From positions 1-64,000 of the forward strand of contig JAFCGF010000008.1 in NCBI GenBank assembly GCA_017608295.1: 64,000 nucleotides of DNA, read 5' to 3'. Both the position numbers and the translations under genes were made by a program. This stretch comes from Candidatus Woesearchaeota archaeon (lineage in GTDB: Archaea > Nanoarchaeota > Nanoarchaeia > Woesearchaeales > JAGVZT01). The notes beneath the pieces are model-generated. The model was not told the origin of the DNA, did not search any database, and saw nothing but the letters and a program-made list of their open reading frames with translations. Positions 23,531-31,829 of the stretch are shown here, in pieces (the first letter of the stretch is position 1; each line of letters begins with the position of its first letter).

Positions 23531-23743
23531 TTATTTGGCGGTCTCGATGCTCTCGATGTTGCTAATGCCAATAGAATGAGTGCCTGACTCGGTCTCGATC
23601 AGGACGTGTTCCTGTGAAACCTCCACAAGTCTTCCAGTAATGGTCTTCACGTGCTCGTTCTCTTGATATGTGAGTTTTATCGTCTCGCCTAAGAGTTCTG
23701 AGAATACGTCCCTTTCGGCCTGATTTTCATTTGCAAATGGCAC
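23531..23743 (-). CDS. Sm-like/Lsm fold small protein
   Basis: A 70-residue protein. LLGETIKLTYQENEHVKTITGRLVEVSQEHVLIETESGTHSIGISNIESIE has the five-strand rhythm of an Sm domain (Sm1-like hydrophobics with G at the turn, short Sm2-like end), but the Sm2 RG motif is missing. It may bind RNA. The family assignment is tentative. It is a single gene with AT-rich DNA downstream of it. Confidence 0.45.
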   Translation of the reverse strand: MPFANENQAERDVFSELLGETIKLTYQENEHVKTITGRLVEVSQEHVLIETESGTHSIGISNIESIETAK

Positions 23744-24007
23744 AGTACGTCTTTCAGATTACAGATTCATATGTGTTTCGATTTCTCGGTACAGTCAGCT
23801 TGTCTTTGTTAGTAAAATCAGATGCCTGGTTTCGAGTGTCTCTGAAATCATAAAACTTCTTGCCCTTGAATCTCCCACATAACTTGACTGTATCAATCAG
23901 CAGTAACTATTTTATAATCTCAGGCAACTCTAACAGATCAGATCGGGCCCATCTGACAAGTGGTCTTCTGCCCTCCAGGCCCATCACACTTCTATTCAAA
24001 TGGGCCC

Positions 24008-24460
24008 CTAGACATCAATCGAGTAGAGGATGCTCACCATAGTGAATGTCTCTGGGGAGATGGTCACACTGATATCTTCAGTGCCCTTGTTGTAGACAAG
24101 CATTGTTGTTCCTTCTGTAATGAGGTCCGCCACTTTGGCCCATCCCTCGGACACCAGCTGTGCTTTGTACCAGTCTGCGACTGTATCCGCGTCATCCCGG
24201 GTGGCATACTGGATACTATACCCAGTCTCATCAGGGAGGCTCATCTCCAGATGACTCAGCATGACTAAGCCAGGATATCGTGTAAGGGGCTCTGTTCCGG
24301 ACTCGACATCCTCAGTTGGAAGGGCTGCTCCTACCTCTACTTGATCAAATTCCTCTCGCGTTATTGGCCCGACACGGGCAACACCTAAACCACACCCTGC
24401 TGTGAACAGGATTCCCAGCAATAAGATTGCCAGCAATCCCGGCGTTATGTATTTTCTCAT
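24008..24460 (-). CDS. Lipoprotein
   Basis: A 150-residue protein with a lipoprotein signal (hydrophobic LLAILLLGILFTAGC, Cys at about 22). The mature part has a strand-rich segment YSIQYATRDDADTVADWYKAQL and WAKVADLITEG...MLVYNKGTEDISVTI, like small substrate-free periplasmic domains of unknown function. The start at 24460 follows GAGGTG. A GGGCCCAT/ATGGGCCC inverted repeat lies just past its stop. Confidence 0.55.
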   Translation of the reverse strand: MRKYITPGLLAILLLGILFTAGCGLGVARVGPITREEFDQVEVGAALPTEDVESGTEPLTRYPGLVMLSHLEMSLPDETGYSIQYATRDDADTVADWYKAQLVSEGWAKVADLITEGTTMLVYNKGTEDISVTISPETFTMVSILYSIDV

Positions 24461-24579
24461 ATTCATCCACCTCATATAGTAGTAGTTCCTGCAATGACAT
24501 CATCCTGCTCAATAGAACTATATAAAATTTCGTTTTGGGGACATCAGGCATCCAGGCCTATCCAAAGGGAAGTGTCTTA

Positions 24580-25134
24580 CTATTTTAGAACGTCGTACAG
24601 CTCTTTATTGAGCACAACCTTATTGATTTTGCCAAGTTTCTCTTTATGGATTAATCCTTTTTGCTCAAGATTTCTAAGAATGCGGTGAGTTTTAACCTTA
24701 TTCAAGTTTGGCAAATGAGACAGCTCATACTGCTGCACTGTACCTCCGTGGTCCATCAGTGTTTCAATGACTTTCTTTTCTGGACCTGTGAGAAAGTTAA
24801 GAATGATTTTAGTATTCTTTTTCAATGATTTTCCCTGTTGAATCACCTTATCAGACATAATGTAATAGACTACAGTTCCGATTAATAGCCCTACAAAAGC
24901 GATAAAAGGGAAGAGATAAAAACTTTGAAAGCTCGCTTGTACCCCCCTTCTTTCGGTTAAGAATTGCTTAATTTCTTCAATAGTCATGCCATCAATGATA
25001 TCAGGGTCCAGTCGTGATTCGGCTCTTAGATCATGTTGGTTATTGAAATAGAGCGTTATTGAAAAGATAAGAAGAGCAAAGGAGAGAATAATTCCCACTC
25101 CTAATATGATTTTACTATTGCTGTTTGTTTGCAT
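24580..25134 (-). CDS. Membrane-bound winged-helix regulator
   Basis: A 184-residue protein with two membrane helices (about 8-30 and 73-92) enclosing an external loop (about 31-72), then a cytoplasmic winged helix (GPEKKVIETLMDHGGTVQQYELSHLP...KTHRILRNLEQKGLIHKEKLGK). This family of membrane-tethered regulators is common in archaea. TATA (ATATATAA) lies 26 bases upstream, so it is leaderless. The divergent promoter region holds four GTTTCA boxes, its probable sites. It may sense an envelope signal and control the lipoprotein/DUF4405 operon. Confidence 0.65.
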   Translation of the reverse strand: MQTNSNSKIILGVGIILSFALLIFSITLYFNNQHDLRAESRLDPDIIDGMTIEEIKQFLTERRGVQASFQSFYLFPFIAFVGLLIGTVVYYIMSDKVIQQGKSLKKNTKIILNFLTGPEKKVIETLMDHGGTVQQYELSHLPNLNKVKTHRILRNLEQKGLIHKEKLGKINKVVLNKELYDVLK

Positions 25135-25175
25135 AAAACGACGTTAAGAATGTGCCATATATAACCCTTACCTTA

Positions 25176-25244
25176 GTTTCATTAAAATGAAACTTGGTTT
25201 CACGAACACTACAATAGTTTCAGCAAGTAATATGTATGGTTTCA
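25176..25244. promoter_or_regulatory. Array of GTTTCA boxes in a divergent promoter
   Basis: GTTTCA starts at 25176, 25197, 25217 and 25239, so every 20-22 bases. The first forms the perfect inverted repeat GTTTCATT/AATGAAAC with TGAAAC at 25188-25193. The array lies between the membrane regulator and the lipoprotein operon. Confidence 0.55.
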
Positions 25245-25293
25245 GCCTTTTGAGACTATAGGTTAAAACACGAGAGCAAAGAGGTAAAGAAAA

Positions 25294-25635
25294 ATGAAAA
25301 AAATATTAGTGTTAATGGGCATAGTGTTAATGATTACATTTATGGGATGCACTTCTGAGAGTGAACATGACCATTTAGAGGAACACGACCATTCAGTGGA
25401 GATTGAAGGGAGTGAGATGAAGTATTTAACTGTGCAAGAAATAGCTGACCTATGGGATATTGATTCAGAAATACTGTTATCAAGGATAATGGCTGAATTT
25501 GACTTGAAGGGAAGTTACACTGTGGATTCCCTCTTGGAAGATATAAGAAACGAGTATAAATTCTCTCCGGCATTAGTCAAAGACATAGCAGAAGCACAAA
25601 AAACTGAACCAGCCAACACCAACCAACCAAGTTGA
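25294..25635 (+). CDS. His-rich lipoprotein
   Basis: A 113-residue lipoprotein with signal LMITFMGC. An acidic/His stretch (HDHLEEHDHSVEIE, about 25-38) could bind metal. The rest is a helical module LTVQEIADLWDID...LSRIMAEFDLKGSYTVDSLLEDIRNEY often found next to DUF4405 proteins. GAGGT lies upstream. It is 11 bases before the DUF4405 gene and probably in one operon with it. A role in a membrane redox or metal system is inference. Confidence 0.6.
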   Translation: MKKILVLMGIVLMITFMGCTSESEHDHLEEHDHSVEIEGSEMKYLTVQEIADLWDIDSEILLSRIMAEFDLKGSYTVDSLLEDIRNEYKFSPALVKDIAEAQKTEPANTNQPS

Positions 25636-25646
25636 AGAACTAAAAG

Positions 25647-25928
25647 ATGAATCGGGCAAAATTAAATTATTGGATTGATGTTGGATTGGCAATATCTTTT
25701 TTGATTAGTTTAACTACTGGATTGATTAAGTGGCCCGGGTTAATCTATACGATAGGGGTTCCGGCTTACAAAGTTTTGCATGTAAGAAACATCTCAACAA
25801 TACATGATTGGAGCGGCCTGGTTATGGGATTGCTCGTGATAATCCACTTGATTTTACACTGGAATTGGATAGTGAGCATGACCAAGAATATGATATTTCA
25901 GACCATTGACCGAACAAAGCCTATTTAA
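25647..25928 (+). CDS. DUF4405 family membrane protein
   Basis: A 93-residue protein with three membrane segments. RAKLNYWIDVGLAISFLISL then the conserved IHDWSGLVMGLLVIIHLILHWNWI match DUF4405, which resembles small cytochrome-b561-like units. The His residues of IHDW and HLILHW could be haem ligands; this is from the family pattern, not proven. It is partnered with the preceding lipoprotein. Confidence 0.7.
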   Translation: MNRAKLNYWIDVGLAISFLISLTTGLIKWPGLIYTIGVPAYKVLHVRNISTIHDWSGLVMGLLVIIHLILHWNWIVSMTKNMIFQTIDRTKPI

Positions 25929-25951
25929 GGCCGTTCTGAGCATTACATGCC

Positions 25952-26908
25952 ATGAAACGGCTCATCACCATTACCCTTATACTTCTCCTATTGGAGTAGC
26001 TACGAGCCACCTCGCCTCGTTGTCACGCACATCGGGTCAGCATCGGAAACTGCGGAAACTGTAAGGATCCTACTGTCTTTCCTGACAAGACCCGCGTGGC
26101 AGTCACGTCTTACTCTTCCACAGACAAGACCTACATCATAAAGATTGACGACGCGACTGACGACTGTGGCGACGGGCAGTGCCAGCACTGGGAGACTCAC
26201 TGGGTCTGCCTGGAGGACTGCGACATGCCCCCAAAGCTAGCGTATTGCCCTGATATCAACACCCATATGAGTGCAGGGAGCGGCACCACGTTCGTGTGCT
26301 CCGAGTGGGAAGTGGTTAATTTTACGGAAGGGCCGGTTGTTCTCAGCGGCCACTCCGCATTGTATTATCTAGCAGAATCACCTGGCATTCTCTATGAGGG
26401 AAGGGGAAGTGGGAGCACATTCCTCTACAGCTCGGTGGATAATGGCTTCTACACCCGACTTGGCACTGCACACGCCGGAGGCGCCACTCAGAGCGAGCAC
26501 ATGCACTACATACTTATTCCCTGGAACAATGCTGACGTGGGAGTAACAGCCATCACAGAGGGCTCAGAGCCGGGATTCTATATGCAAATGGATGTCGTCC
26601 CGGAGGAAGATATATGCGGCGGGTGCCGCGACGGCCGCACGTGCCAGCCTATTGGAACAAGAAAGGAAAGTACGTACTGCGATGGAAAGTCCTGGCAATC
26701 CTTTGCCACAGAACAGTGCGAGGACCACTATGAGTGCGAGACCGAGAACTGCTGGAACGGCGCGTGCAGTTCACCCTGCAACGGCTGCTTTGATGACAAT
26801 GGCAACTGCATCCCCTTAGGAAAGAACAAGGAAAGGAATCTCTGCCAGGGAAACAGAGAACTCCGCACACCCTCATTATTTGAATGGATACTCTCCTGGT
26901 TCACATGA
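25952..26908 (+). pseudogene. Cys-rich secreted protein gene with two compensating frameshifts
   Basis: The ATG at 25952 opens a signal peptide (MKRLITITLILLL), but a TAG stops it at 25997. A second frame reads SYEPPRLVVTHIG across 25995-26035. The original frame resumes as NCGNCKDPTVFPDKTRV and runs on for 270 codons from 26096. Removing 11 bases between two CATCGG repeats (near 26030-26046) joins the last two frames. The body has Cys-rich repeats like those at the end of the 1156-residue protein at 43821. It is a recent pseudogene or an assembly error. Confidence 0.6.
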
Positions 26909-26914
26909 GGGTTC

Positions 26915-27124
26915 TCAGAACATCGAGGGAAGCAGTATAGGCAGCAGGATAACCTGTGCGAGAAAAAGCACGAGCCCTATGAGTATGTGGCCCGCTGTCA
27001 AGCGATAGGCGCGTTTCCGCATAATCTGCACCACAATCAAAGCGACCACCGCGGACATCGCGAGAAGCATAATATTATTCATGAGCCAGGTGGTCAGTTC
27101 TGGAACAGACAAAGGGATATCCAT
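26915..27124 (-). CDS. Small membrane protein with two helices
   Basis: A 69-residue protein with helices NIMLLAMSAVVALIVVQIM and HILIGLVLFLAQVILLPILL joined by a basic loop RKRAYRLTA. The start at 27124 (MDIPLSVPEL) is preferred to the longer frame. No family recognised. Confidence 0.5.
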   Translation of the reverse strand: MDIPLSVPELTTWLMNNIMLLAMSAVVALIVVQIMRKRAYRLTAGHILIGLVLFLAQVILLPILLPSMF

Positions 27125-27145
27125 GGCTGAACAAGAGCACATCAG

Positions 27146-27901
27146 CTATTTATGCTTTATGCGCCCCTTCTGCCAATCAGTAAGAATCATCCGCGCCATG
27201 CGCATCTCATCCGGGGCTCCGCCCCTTTTGAGCACGTGCCGCTTCTTGGCAATCTCCAGAATAGTATCATAAGGGTCATCCATGGGCTCCACGCCATAGT
27301 ACGCCTCAATCCTGCCGGGAAACCTCATCATGAGATCCGCTATCACCATATCAGGCTCACGGATGTGCGTGTAGTCAATCGAGCCCATTGAGGCATGCTT
27401 GATAAAGTTTTTCTCCTTTGATTCCTTATATGGAATAACTCCCGGAGTGTCCATCAGGAGAATCCTCTTGCCCACTCTTATTCGCTGCAAGCCCTTGGTG
27501 TGGCCGGACAGGGCGCTTGTTGAGGCGCTCTTACGCCCCTTGAGGGCATTAATCAAAGAACTCTTCCCCACATTGGGATAACCCAGCACACCTACAACCA
27601 CTTCTTTCTTCCCCAGGCGTGCCGCTTCGATATGGATCCGCTCCCGGAGCTTAGAGATGCCTAGGTGCTCCTTCGCAGATATCATGATGGAGGGGTGGAG
27701 TTTTCTCCATTTCTCCTTGGCTTCCTCCCTGTCCACGAGGTCGCACTTGTTGATGATATAGATGAGCGGCTTGCCTGAATCGCGGACTTTATGCTCTATC
27801 TCAATGTTGCGGCTCTCATCCACGAGGCGCGCATCCAGTACGAGGAGCAATAGGTCTGAGTCTCGTATCACATGCTTGACAAGGGTCCAATAGCTTGGCA
27901 T
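27146..27901 (-). CDS. YlqF/RbgA-type circularly permuted GTPase
   Basis: A 251-residue protein. The permuted order is clear: G4 NKCD (about 57-60), G5 region SAKE, then G1 GYPNVGKSS (about 105-113) and G3 DTPGV. Such proteins act in ribosome assembly. The C-terminal part (about 200-251) is specific to the archaeal/Woese-type members. The start at 27901 lies 30 bases after TTTTTATA. The frame extending to 28000 is not supported. Confidence 0.8.
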   Translation of the reverse strand: MPSYWTLVKHVIRDSDLLLLVLDARLVDESRNIEIEHKVRDSGKPLIYIINKCDLVDREEAKEKWRKLHPSIMISAKEHLGISKLRERIHIEAARLGKKEVVVGVLGYPNVGKSSLINALKGRKSASTSALSGHTKGLQRIRVGKRILLMDTPGVIPYKESKEKNFIKHASMGSIDYTHIREPDMVIADLMMRFPGRIEAYYGVEPMDDPYDTILEIAKKRHVLKRGGAPDEMRMARMILTDWQKGRIKHK

Positions 27902-27970
27902 GGGGCTTGGTAACCTGTTTGAGTATAAAAAGCAGTCATATTTATCAATTTGAGAGGTTTTTAAAAGCGC

Positions 27971-28372
27971 ATGGAGGGGGTACTTGAGAGGATTCTGCAT
28001 GAAGAATTACAGGAGCTGGACGATGCGGTAGGCTATCCTGTCTCAGAGCATCTGAAGACAGCTCCCTATGAGCTCGACGAACTCAGGGTCAACGCCCACC
28101 TCCTCACTCCCAATGAATGGAAGGATAAGCTCTACGTCTCAGCGAATATGGTGTGGATACCTTCCAAGAAAGAGTATCATTTCACCTGGGTGTGTGTCCG
28201 GCCAGAACGAAAGGGTATAGCCACTCTTCTCACAGACATAGTGGAACGCACCGCAAAGAGGCTCGGATGCACATCGCTCGTCCTCTGCGCGATACGCGAT
28301 GAACACCTTCCCTACTGGGAAGAGCGCGGTGATTATACCTTAGAAGGAAACACTGGCAGAAAGAACATCTAA
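27971..28372 (+). CDS. GNAT-like acetyltransferase
   Basis: A 133-residue protein. VCVRPERKGIATLLTDIVERTAKRLGCTSLVLCAI contains the GNAT acetyl-CoA loop (R-x-x-K-G-I-A) and the following helix and strand, and PYWEERGDYTLEG resembles the C-terminal YxxxGF segment. The substrate is unknown. CATATTTATC about 27 bases upstream may be its TATA box. Confidence 0.6.
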   Translation: MEGVLERILHEELQELDDAVGYPVSEHLKTAPYELDELRVNAHLLTPNEWKDKLYVSANMVWIPSKKEYHFTWVCVRPERKGIATLLTDIVERTAKRLGCTSLVLCAIRDEHLPYWEERGDYTLEGNTGRKNI

Positions 28373-28795
28373 TCACTTCGCCTTCTGGCTGCCTATAAGA
28401 TCCACAGCGCTTCCGAACACTGTGGCGGGCAGCGCAAGCACAATCACTCTCTTCAAGGCAATGTACCATGGCGTGCTTAAGAGATTTATGGCAAGCAGTC
28501 CCAGGATGAGAGCAGAAAACACCAAGGCAAAACCATAGTGAACAACAAGTCTCAGAGGAATAGGCCAGACAATGAACCTCATCTGCCTTTTGCCGAGCCT
28601 TCGCACACCAATACTGTAGTTAATAAGAAGAGAGAGGGCTAGGGTACACAACACTATGAGGATGATGTTGAACTCAGGGATGGAGTCACTCAACCGCGAC
28701 AGGTCAATTTCATAGCCATAGATGAGCGCGCCGGTGAATGCCCCCACTGCGGTCTGCGCGAGATCCTTGCCATCAAGCTTCTCCAGTTTTGCCAT
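28373..28795 (-). CDS. DUF2391-like integral membrane protein
   Basis: A 140-residue protein with four membrane helices. LAQTAVGAFTGALIYGYEIDL, INYSIGVRRLG and PATVFGSAVDLIG match the DUF2391/TIGR02587-type family of unknown function. It ends next to the convergent GNAT gene. Confidence 0.6.
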   Translation of the reverse strand: MAKLEKLDGKDLAQTAVGAFTGALIYGYEIDLSRLSDSIPEFNIILIVLCTLALSLLINYSIGVRRLGKRQMRFIVWPIPLRLVVHYGFALVFSALILGLLAINLLSTPWYIALKRVIVLALPATVFGSAVDLIGSQKAK

Positions 28796-28850
28796 TGTTC
28801 CAGCAGAAGGGGCTGGCCAGGGATTAAAAAATATTGCGGATTAGGGGAAT

Positions 28851-28891
28851 CTTCAAGCAAAGCTTGAAGGTCCTGCAAGCTCTGCTTGCAG
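28851..28891. repeat. Twin hairpins in a divergent intergenic region
   Basis: CTTCAAGC-aaa-GCTTGAAG (28851-28869) and CTGCAAGC-tct-GCTTGCAG (28873-28891) are two perfect 8-bp hairpins with a common CAAGC/GCTTG core, 22 bases apart. They lie between divergent genes, so terminator function is unlikely for either. They may be operators or a mobile repeat. Confidence 0.55.
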
Positions 28892-28949
28892 AAAACGCGC
28901 ACACTTCCCGCCAAAAGATTCTTTAAGGGTAAAATTCCGGAAATCTAGC

Positions 28950-29600
28950 ATGGCATCATTGAGGCGTGCTGAGGCAGCTGTGCTTGTCATTGTGCTGATA
29001 TCTCTTGTCATAGGAGTCATACTATATCCCAAGATGCCCGACACCATGGCATCCCACTGGAACCAGCATGACCAGGTCGACGGCTACATGTCAAGGTTCT
29101 GGGGCGTGTTCCTCATGCCCGTAGTGATGCTTCTCATCCTTGTCATGTTCATCATCATCCCCAAGATAGACCCATTGAAGAAGAACATCGAGAAGTTCAG
29201 GCCGCATTTCGACGGCTTCATCTTGCTCATAACAGCCTTCATGCTCTACATCTACAACCTCACCATCGCGTGGAACCTCGGCTACAGGTTCCGCATGGGG
29301 CAGTTCATGACTCCAGCCCTGGGAATATTACTCTTCTACTGCGGGGTGCTCATCGAGCACGCAGAGCGGAACTGGTTCATCGGCATTCGCACACCCTGGA
29401 CACTAAGCAGCGAAAAAGTCTGGAAGAAGACGCACGCATTAGGAGCCAAACTCTTCAAGGGCTCGGGCGTTATCGCGCTCATCGGAGCCATCCTCCCTGA
29501 CTACATAGTGTGGCTCATTCTCGTGCCGGTGCTGCTCTCCACAGGGATTGTCGTAGTGTATTCCTACCTCGAGTACCAGAAGCTCCCAGGGAAATCCTAG
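28950..29600 (+). CDS. SdpI/DUF1648 family membrane protein
   Basis: A 216-residue protein with six membrane helices. The N-terminal part has PKMPDTMASHWNQHDQVDGYMSR, the DUF1648 signature. The C-terminal part has FIGIRTPWTLSSEKVWKKTHALGAKLF, the SdpI signature. SdpI is an immunity protein in Bacillus, but archaeal members are widespread and uncharacterised. Confidence 0.8.
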   Translation: MASLRRAEAAVLVIVLISLVIGVILYPKMPDTMASHWNQHDQVDGYMSRFWGVFLMPVVMLLILVMFIIIPKIDPLKKNIEKFRPHFDGFILLITAFMLYIYNLTIAWNLGYRFRMGQFMTPALGILLFYCGVLIEHAERNWFIGIRTPWTLSSEKVWKKTHALGAKLFKGSGVIALIGAILPDYIVWLILVPVLLSTGIVVVYSYLEYQKLPGKS

Positions 29601-30668
29601 CTACAGCAGCCGGATATTATGCTCCTTGCAGGCCTTGAACAACTCATCATGCCATACAGAGGAATGCACTTCCCCTACATGGGCTTTCCGAAGGAAAAGC
29701 ATGCACAGCCTGCTCTGGCCAATGCCGCCGCCGAGGGTCAGAGGCAACTCGCCATTCAGAAGCTTCCTGTGGTAATACAAGTCCTTCTTCTCAAGCTGGC
29801 CGCGAATCTCAAGCTGCTTTCTCAATGAGGGCTTGTCCACGCGGATGCCCATAGACGAAAGTTCCATCGCGCATTCAAGTATTGGATACCACACAAGGAT
29901 GTCGCCGTTCAGCCCCTGCTTCCCCTCTCCGGGAGTCCACCAGTCATCATAATCTGCTGCACGGCCGTCATGCGGCTTTCCACTCTTCAAGTCCGCGCCG
30001 ATGCCGATGATGAACACTGCCTTGTGCTCCTTGCAGACGGCGTCCTCGCGCTCCTTTGGGGAAAGCTCAGGATATCTGTCCTCCAGCTCCTGGGCATGGA
30101 TGAAGAAAATCTCGTCAGGCAGAAATGGCTTCTGCAATTGAGGAAACATATTGCAGGTTATCTCCTCTATGTCACGGATGGCAGCATATATTTTCCTTAC
30201 AATCCGTTTCAGGAAATCAACGCTTCTCTCCTCCTTGCTGATAATCCGTTCCCAGTCCCACTGGTCAACATAAATCGAGTGCAGGTTGGTAAGATGCTCA
30301 TCCCTACGGATAGCGTTCATGTCAGTGTAAATGCCCTCGCCATACTCAAAACCATAGTCAGCCAGCGCAAGGCGCTTCCATTTCGCGAGGGACTGCACAA
30401 CCTCGGCGTTCTTCCTCATCTCGCTCACTTCAAAGATGACAGGGCGTTCCACATCGTTGAGATGGTCGTTGATGCCAGTGTCACTCAACACAAGGATAGG
30501 GGCAGATACTCGATTCAGGTTCAGGGCCTGTGCCAGCCTGAGCTGGAAGTTGTTCTTGACATACTTGATTGCCTCTTCTGTCTGCCTGATATTCAGTGCA
30601 GGCGCATACTTATGGGGCACAGTCAGAGTCGATTTCGCAAAGCTGAGTGTCTTGAATTTCTGTTGCAT
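29601..30668 (-). CDS. asnA: Aspartate-ammonia ligase (asparagine synthetase A)
   Basis: A 355-residue protein that makes asparagine from aspartate, ammonia and ATP. It shows the class II synthetase-like fold features APILVLSDTGINDHLNDVERPVIFEV, SIYVDQWDWE, and near the C terminus LPLTLGGGIGQSRLCMLFL. The start at 30668 (MQQKFKTLSF) lies about 25 bases after TATTAAAAC. The upstream extension of the frame is not coding. The archaeal-type AsnA is typical for DPANN and some euryarchaea. Confidence 0.85.
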   Translation of the reverse strand: MQQKFKTLSFAKSTLTVPHKYAPALNIRQTEEAIKYVKNNFQLRLAQALNLNRVSAPILVLSDTGINDHLNDVERPVIFEVSEMRKNAEVVQSLAKWKRLALADYGFEYGEGIYTDMNAIRRDEHLTNLHSIYVDQWDWERIISKEERSVDFLKRIVRKIYAAIRDIEEITCNMFPQLQKPFLPDEIFFIHAQELEDRYPELSPKEREDAVCKEHKAVFIIGIGADLKSGKPHDGRAADYDDWWTPGEGKQGLNGDILVWYPILECAMELSSMGIRVDKPSLRKQLEIRGQLEKKDLYYHRKLLNGELPLTLGGGIGQSRLCMLFLRKAHVGEVHSSVWHDELFKACKEHNIRLL

Positions 30669-30719
30669 GTCCCAACGAATGCCGTAAAGTTTTAATATGT
30701 TATCACCCAAAGCTGGAGA

Positions 30720-31082
30720 ATGGCACTCACACTCATTTTTGTGTATAACATAGACAGCGGGTTGTTCAACGCCCTGACTGATGCCGCCCACAAGATGCTC
30801 TCTCCTGGAACATATCCTTCCAGTTCCCGAATGCCGAGCTATGGCGCGATAGGCGAGAAACTCGAATGGAAGCAGTTCATCACCCAGCTGGGCATCCCGG
30901 TCGAGTTTCATATCGGAAATCAGTTTCAGAAGCAGTACGGGGCTGAGATTACCATTCCGTCAGTATTCCTCAAGATGGATGAGGAATTGAAGCTGCTCGC
31001 GCCATCAAAGGAGATATCTAGTTGCACATCTCTTGGAGAGCTCAAGCAGCTGATTGAGGCGGGCCTTGACAGCCTGGCCTAA
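30720..31082 (+). CDS. Uncharacterised conserved protein (YNADSG family), Cys motif lost
   Basis: A 120-residue protein. FVYNIDSGLFNALTDAAHKMLSPGTYP matches a widespread small family that usually continues with a C-x-x-C pair in a CxLCALTYG segment. Here that part reads SSSRMPSYGAIG, so both Cys are gone. EWKQFITQLGIPVEFHIGNQF fits the rest. Function unknown; thiol chemistry, if present in the family, is absent here. Confidence 0.6.
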   Translation: MALTLIFVYNIDSGLFNALTDAAHKMLSPGTYPSSSRMPSYGAIGEKLEWKQFITQLGIPVEFHIGNQFQKQYGAEITIPSVFLKMDEELKLLAPSKEISSCTSLGELKQLIEAGLDSLA

Positions 31083-31795
31083 GGCGTCACGTCCTCTTCG
31101 CTGACAGCATATACTCTCAGCTCATCGAAGTACGTCCGGACAACTTCTCCATTAATGGTCTGTTCTAACTTCAGCGGCAACCCATAGAAGACATCTACCC
31201 ACATCCGCGTCGGGATGTCATCAAGGGTCTCCTGAAGTATGACCACATTTCTGCTCTGGTAGAACTCTTCACCGGATTCCACTGGCTTGGTGAGCATCTT
31301 GAGCCATTGGTACGGAGTCTTCTGATAATAGTCCTCAAACTCCACAATATATGCCTTCTCTTTGTCTGGGCAGCGGATATGGCTTACGTCCCTGCAGTAT
31401 GCCACTGCGCTCTGAGTGTCAGCATTGATGAACACAGTATCAAAAAAATCCTCAAGAGATATTGTCATCTCCGGATCAAGGTCTATCCTAACAAGAGAGC
31501 CCTTGACAGTATACATTGGCACCACGCTCGGGTCAGGCGGGCCGCGATAATGATATTCAAGAGCCTTGACTCTCTTGTCTGCGTTTCCCAGTAATTCTAC
31601 CACACGCACAGTCGGCTCATCAGGCTCAACATCTGGCAACTGAAGCGGAGGTGGTGCAGGCGGAGCTGCAGGCGGCTCTGGAGGCGGCGGTGTCGGCGCG
31701 TCCGGCACTTTCGGCTCATAGGTGAAGAATGCGATTGCTGAAATAGCAATCGCTACGCATACCACAATAATCATTCCATTGAATCCTTTGTCCAT
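31079..31795 (-). CDS. Membrane-anchored protein with Pro-rich linker
   Basis: A 238-residue protein: one N-terminal membrane helix (MIIVVCVAIAISAIAFF), a proline-rich spacer (PDAPTPPPPEPPAAPPAPPP, about 30-49), then an exterior domain with strands such as VKALEYHYRG and SLVRIDLDPEMTISLEDFF and a Cys pair (CRDVSHIRC). The exterior part resembles outer-membrane lipoprotein-carrier-type beta folds, but I cannot assign it. The stop overlaps the convergent gene. Confidence 0.5.
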   Translation of the reverse strand: MDKGFNGMIIVVCVAIAISAIAFFTYEPKVPDAPTPPPPEPPAAPPAPPPLQLPDVEPDEPTVRVVELLGNADKRVKALEYHYRGPPDPSVVPMYTVKGSLVRIDLDPEMTISLEDFFDTVFINADTQSAVAYCRDVSHIRCPDKEKAYIVEFEDYYQKTPYQWLKMLTKPVESGEEFYQSRNVVILQETLDDIPTRMWVDVFYGLPLKLEQTINGEVVRTYFDELRVYAVSEEDVTP

Positions 31796-31829
31796 CACGT
31801 ATCCCTCAAAAGGTTTCAAGAAACGCGCC

